Shown: piece after piece, positions 59,526-64,000 of the stretch
Position numbering within the stretch: position 1 is the stretch's first letter
Layout: the number at the start of each line of letters is the position of its first letter
DNA from: Klebsormidium nitens
Taxonomy: Eukaryota > Streptophyta > Klebsormidiophyceae > Klebsormidiales > Klebsormidiaceae
DNA: 64,000 nucleotides
Reading direction: 5' to 3'
Assembly: GCA_000708835.1 (NCBI GenBank)
Contig: DF237206.1
Location: 8,330-72,329 of the forward strand
Notes under the pieces: model-generated
The model's database searches: none
Seen by the model: only the letters and a program-made list of their open reading frames with translations
Told to the model about the DNA's origin: nothing
Translations under genes and position numbers: made by a program

Positions 59526-60244
59526 CCTTGACCAATTCTTGAAGATGATCTCAACCTACTTTGTCACAGGATTGTGCGCGAAATTACATGCTTCAACTGG
59601 ACGAGAAGAAGAACCCTGATCGTCATGCTCCCAAAAAAGTGGATCTGAATATGGTGCTCTCAATGTTCCAAGCGCACAGCTTCTTCCAAACAAAAAGATG
59701 TTGGCTGAAATGTTTTCCCTTCCCTGGCACCAGCGTTCCTATTACATAGCATTAAACCAGAGTCAGGGGACTTCTAGACTTCGAAATGCCATTGCAAAAC
59801 CTGAGCAGCCTGCTACTAGTAGGTAGTACAGGTCGTTGAAACCCTAACATCTCTGTTTTGGTGCACCCCCCCGGGTGCAGACCTGGTATGTTTGATAGCG
59901 CGCGGTACTCATGCAGGCAGGTTCTTCGCAGCCCCCTTTGTTTGTCCGAAAAGTTGCACCCCCTGGTGAATGCTTACCTTGTAATTCCATAAGGCCCCCC
60001 CTACTCGCGTAGTGGAGCTTTTGTTACTACGGTACTCTAGGCAGAGACATGGGAGAAGAGAACGGTGGTTACAACTCCAAAGAAGAGAGGAGCCCTGCTG
60101 CCCTGGGCGGTCGCTTTTTAAAAGGCTCCATGCCCTGCATGGCTCTGTAGCGCAGGGAAAGGGTTGGGGCCGCTGGCTGGAAGCGGCGTTGTAATGGCTG
60201 GCTGTCTTTGTTGAAGGCGCTGCCAAGACACGTGATTCGTCGCA
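59526..60244. other. divergent promoter region, AP-3 beta and LCYB
   Basis: The stretch separates divergent start codons. A TTTTTAAAAGG string at about 60115-60125 is a weak TATA candidate for LCYB, about 120 bases upstream of its ATG. No coding region was seen. Confidence 0.5.
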
Positions 60245-63200
60245 ATGGCTCAAGCAGCGGCAAGGTTCTCGTCTGCTGGGACTGTCCTTACTCCCGTTGG
60301 ACAGCACGTCTCGTCATCTGAAGCCTGGCGGGGCACAGGAAAGGCAGCAAAACCCGCCCGCGCATCCCTCAAGGAATGCAATAAATTTCTTAGGGGTTCA
60401 TTTCCAGGGAACGTATTGAAGGTCGACTCTTTGACACATCGTCAGCCAGTCACTTCGCAGAGGTCGTTAGGAGCTCGCGCCCGAGTCGCTACAAAAGGAG
60501 AGGTGAACGTTGGGGAGGAGATACGGCTGCTAGCGCGGTATCCCGACCTTCTCAAGCGACAGGAGCTGGACATTGAGTTGCCTATGCACCAACCCCGCTC
60601 GGGCAATGATAGTCTCCTAGATATCCTAGTGGTAGGGGCGGGGCCTGCCGGCCTATCTGTTGCGCAACGAGCCTCTGCTGCGGGTTTGAGGGTTTGCTGC
60701 GTTGATCCAGGGCCAAAGTCGATCTGGCCCAATAACTATGGGGTGTGGATCGACGAGTTTGAGGCAATGGGGTTGACGGACTGCTTAGACTATACATGGC
60801 CGAAGGCGCGGGTGTGGCTGGACGGGTCAGATAAGCGGAGCTTGGACCGGCCGTATGGGAGGGTGAACAGGAACAGGCTAAAAACAAAGCTCTTGGAGGG
60901 GTGCGCTGCGAACGGAGTAACCTTTTACGAGGCTAAGGTGCGCCTGCATTGCTGCGGCAAGCTTTTGTGCATCTGCAAATTTTAGAAAGCGCTTTCAATG
61001 CGCCGTGCGCAACAGAGACCCCAAGCATTGCGCTGGCATTGACAGCATCGCAATCAAGTAAACTTCTCGGTTTCCATTCTCTAAGGGCGCCGATCGGAAA
61101 GTTTACATGAGAGTTCCCTGCTTTCTAGGGTTATCCTTGTCAGGCTGCGAAAACTATCCTTAAAAGTAGCAAGCGCTTTCCAAGGTCAGGCCCCTCTTGC
61201 AACGACAGCTCCACCTCAGTGTAGGAACGTCTGGTCGTCTTTATTCTGACGAAGGGCAAACTGTCAAGATGCCCCAGAGGAGCTTCTCTCGGAGCTATGG
61301 CACTCTCACAACACAAGCCCGAGACTTTCACGAAGAGGAAGTGTCGTCCGCAATCGGCAGAATGGATTCTCCTGTGCACCAATCGCACTTGCCTCGGTTG
61401 CAGGGTATCCGGAGAGGACCTGGTTTGTTCCAATAGACAAACTCACAAGCCCCATACTCTTTTTCATCCCAGGTAGAAGGAGTCGTTCACGATGATGCAA
61501 TCTCAACGATCACGTGCAGCAACGGCACGGTTCTTTCAGCGCGCGTTGTCGTGGACGCGAGCGGCCACTCTCGGAGCCTGGTCAAGTATGACCAGCCGTT
61601 TGATCCAGGGTATCAGGTGGCATATGGGGTTTTGGCAGAGGTACGGCGCTTCCTATGATGGTGGTCTTTTTGGTTTCAAAATGTTTTTCCTGAGGACCAG
61701 ATGATTCACGAAAGGAAGGGAGACAAGCTCAATTACTCACTGCCTCCTTGACTTACTGATTCCTTGACTATAAGCCCTGCAGTTCTCTGTTGATGCGCGG
61801 AAGCATGTGAGGCGCTAGCAGCGTAGGTCTTCCGAGAGTCGTTTTGTGTCATAGCGCTAGCAGCGTAGGTCTTCCGAGTGAAAGACCTCGGAAGGTCTTT
61901 TGTGACATAGCGCCTTCAAGCAGAAGCTTGCACGAGCCAGCGGCCTTCACAATATTCGAATCAAGCTCAAAACATTTGTCAGCAGCCAAGTTCGGCAAAG
62001 GGTCAAATGAGGCACAGCATCTGTAAAGACTGATATCAACGGGCCCGCTCAATTCATCTTTACTTCGAATCTCAATTGCTGGAACAGCTGACATACCAGA
62101 CTGGATTCCTTGAATGTGTGCTCAATCGACCAATTTGCACGAGACCCTGTCCTCAGTGGGGATAGGCCGTACACTTCAGGGCCGTCAGGCTTTGGCCAGC
62201 TGTGATGAAACATCACATGTTGTGCTTCATACAACGCAGCCGAAGGACTTGGTTTTTACGCTAACCAAGTTCGCCTCTAAATCTGGTCTTTGTTTTGACT
62301 GGAGTCAGTGCTTGGCTCTGTCCAAGAAAAGCCATCGACCTGCCTTCGAACAGTGACTCTCCGAAGTTCTCCCTGTAGGCTGACATAATGAAGCCTGATG
62401 TCGACGTTACTTTCACAATTGCAGGTGAAGAGCCACCCTCTAGAACAGGACGCTATGCTCTTCATGGACTGGAGAGATACGCACTTAGATCCGGATCCGC
62501 AGATGAAGCAGCGGAACAAGGAGCTGCCAACCTTCCTGTATGCCATGCCGCTCACTCCTACCAAAATCTTCTTAGGTGAGCTGTCTGAGCCCACGAAGAT
62601 CAGAATCGGGGTATAAATCTAGGATCTCGGTATTCCCGCTAACTTAGTAATCCTGGTGTTGCTAGTGCATTCGATGTCACCAACTTATGGCCGATAGAAC
62701 GTGGAGGCCCATTGGCTATATCAGAACTGTATAGACGATTGCTTTTGCTGCATTGCACCCGAAACCCAAGAGTAGTTCAGACCGGAGCCTGAGCCTTCGA
62801 CACCCAAGCAGGAATGCTCTCAGTTCGGGGCGTTTCTTTGACCCGGGCATACAGCTGTAACCTCAAAAGCATGATCTTTAACACCAACAATTCTGCACGA
62901 ACGACTTTGCCCAGGCCGGACAAGAGTCTGTATTATTACACACCGCATATTAGCGTCTTCTTTTGTTGCAGAGGAGACTTCTCTCGTGGCTCGGCCCGGC
63001 ATTCCCTTCGAGGAGGTCATGGCGCGGTTCGATCTGCGGATGAAGCACCTGGGGATCGAAATATTGGGGGCGGAAGAGGAGGAGTAAGTCCTTGCTTCTG
63101 CGAGCAGGTCGCGTCTAGCTCCTCTCCAACGCGTTTTTTCATCGAGTTCGGCATCAGCAAAATGAACCGGTTGAGCACAGATTGCATTTGGGAAGGAGCA

Positions 63201-64000
63201 TACGGACCCCGGTTGCCTGCTCGAAAATCTGACGACGGGGACACACTCTAAAGAAGACGCGAGTCGATGAATGTCCGGGTTGCGCGGGTTTTCATGGATG
63301 CTTGCATGTCGCGCAAGCCCCTGATCGTATTAGGCTCAGGTTACCAGTGTTGTTGGTAGCTGCTAAGTTCTCATAGTCTCTCATTGTTTGTTGCATCATT
63401 CTCCGAGCTTCGTAGTTAAACCCAGGACTTGTGATTTCGAAATCGAAATCCAGCGTTGGTGCCGGGATTGTAAGAGATGTGACAGAACTCGCTCTAGGCT
63501 GGAGGCTCTACTAGCACAAATGAACGTTCTGCTGCCACTGCGGACCTCGGATGGAACGAGGAGTCAAATTATTGCTTTATTTTCTCAATCTATTTTCTTA
63601 TCTTTTTCCCCTGCAGGTTCTGCTACATTCCGATGGGCGGAGTGCTGCCCCTCATCCCACAGCGGGTCCTTGGGATTGGGGGAACTGCTGGCATGGTGCA
63701 CCCTTCGACTGGTGAGACGTCAGAAAACATGCTGCAAGTGTTTTCCAAGTAACCTCCAGCTGCCAAGTTTCCGGTGCTTTGTTTGAAGGTGGTAAAGATG
63801 AGATCCATTGGGACCGCCAGGTCGGTATCCTCTCCAGGTTTTCCGAGAACGAGCTCGGCATAGAGATTTGGGGGCCTTTCTCACGATTCTTACCGAGGAA
63901 GTGTCTTCTCGGCCTCGTCTGTCGGGTTCGCGGCCATCGTGATGTACTTTTCTGAGTTGGACGTGGGAGAAGTTCGTCCTTTCATCCGGAACAATGTTAT
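60245..64000 (+). CDS. LCYB: lycopene beta-cyclase, C-terminus beyond the window
   Basis: Exons: 60245-60937, 61473-61640, 62425-62575, 62972-63083, 63617-63711; the gene continues past 64000 because the conserved C-terminal part after MVHPSTG is missing. About the first 90 residues are S/A/R/T-rich and look like a plastid transit peptide. A dinucleotide-binding motif DILVVGAGPAGLSVAQRA is at residues 126-143. NNYGVWIDEFEAMGL, DRPYGRVNR, GYQVAYGVLAE, MDWRDTHL, LPTFLYAMPL, the FLEETSLVARP motif formed across the exon 3/4 junction, and PMGGVLPLIPQRVLGIGG follow in order. The FLEET motif and the DRPYGRVNR wording point to the beta rather than the epsilon cyclase. The enzyme closes beta-ionone rings on lycopene to make beta-carotene in plastids, using FAD/NADPH. 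The ATG at 60245 is the first in this frame. Confidence 0.95.
61811..61914 (+). repeat. tandem repeat with internal hairpin in LCYB intron 2
   Basis: GCGCTAGCAGCGTAGGTCT plus TCCGAG occurs at about 61812-61836 and 61854-61878. Each is followed by a GTTTTGTGTCATAGCGC-like or CTTTTGTGACATAGCGC-like end, so the unit is roughly 42-60 bases. The second unit also contains CTTCCGAG (61871-61878) facing CTCGGAAG (61887-61894). Confidence 0.85.

Overview
The window is nuclear DNA of a green-lineage eukaryote. Nearly all its genes are split into many exons by GT-AG introns (mostly gtgag/gtaag donors and tgcag acceptors). The recognisable proteins are plant-type: an APO plastid RNA-binding protein, lycopene beta-cyclase, a CHX cation/H+ antiporter, a plant nucleotide-sugar transporter, a DUF220 START-like protein and a plastid J-protein. 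This gene set and gene density suggest a streptophyte, perhaps a charophyte alga of the Klebsormidium type. The lineage guess is inference; no species marker was identified. Exon boundaries below were worked out by hand from reading-frame continuity and splice signals.

Layout, left to right: an unassigned left flank; an APO gene (+, 2129-7710); a signal-peptide protein built from charged repeats (+, 9578-13026); a TBC RabGAP (-, 14921-21665); a small cysteine-motif protein (+, 23153-24436); a DUF220 START-like protein (-, 25907-30055), divergent from a nucleotide-sugar transporter (+, 31088-35015); an intronless F-box/LRR-like gene with a one-base frameshift (+, 36081-37557); a plastid J-domain protein (-, 39586-42610), divergent from a CHX antiporter (+, 43677-51427); the AP-3 beta adaptin (-, 53233-59525), divergent from lycopene beta-cyclase (+, 60245 to beyond the right edge). 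The genes are ordinary independent nuclear genes, not an operon. Loose themes are plastid function (APO, J-protein, LCYB) and endomembrane traffic or transport (TBC, AP-3, CHX, sugar transporter).

Two things stand out. First, four different genes carry truncated, diverged copies of their own exon edges, with the splice site attached, inside the adjacent intron: acceptor-side copies lie just upstream of the true exon and donor-side copies just downstream. Every acceptor-side copy followed to its end gives a premature stop, and one more shifts the frame. Second, the gene at 9578-13026 is not one I recognise. It has a signal peptide and then a very charged K/R/D/E/N-rich chain made of repeating 7- and 11-residue units. 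All its internal exons are of symmetric phase 1-1, most module boundaries fall on KRRG/KKRG/KRRP basic junctions, and a GRHLL-like motif recurs.
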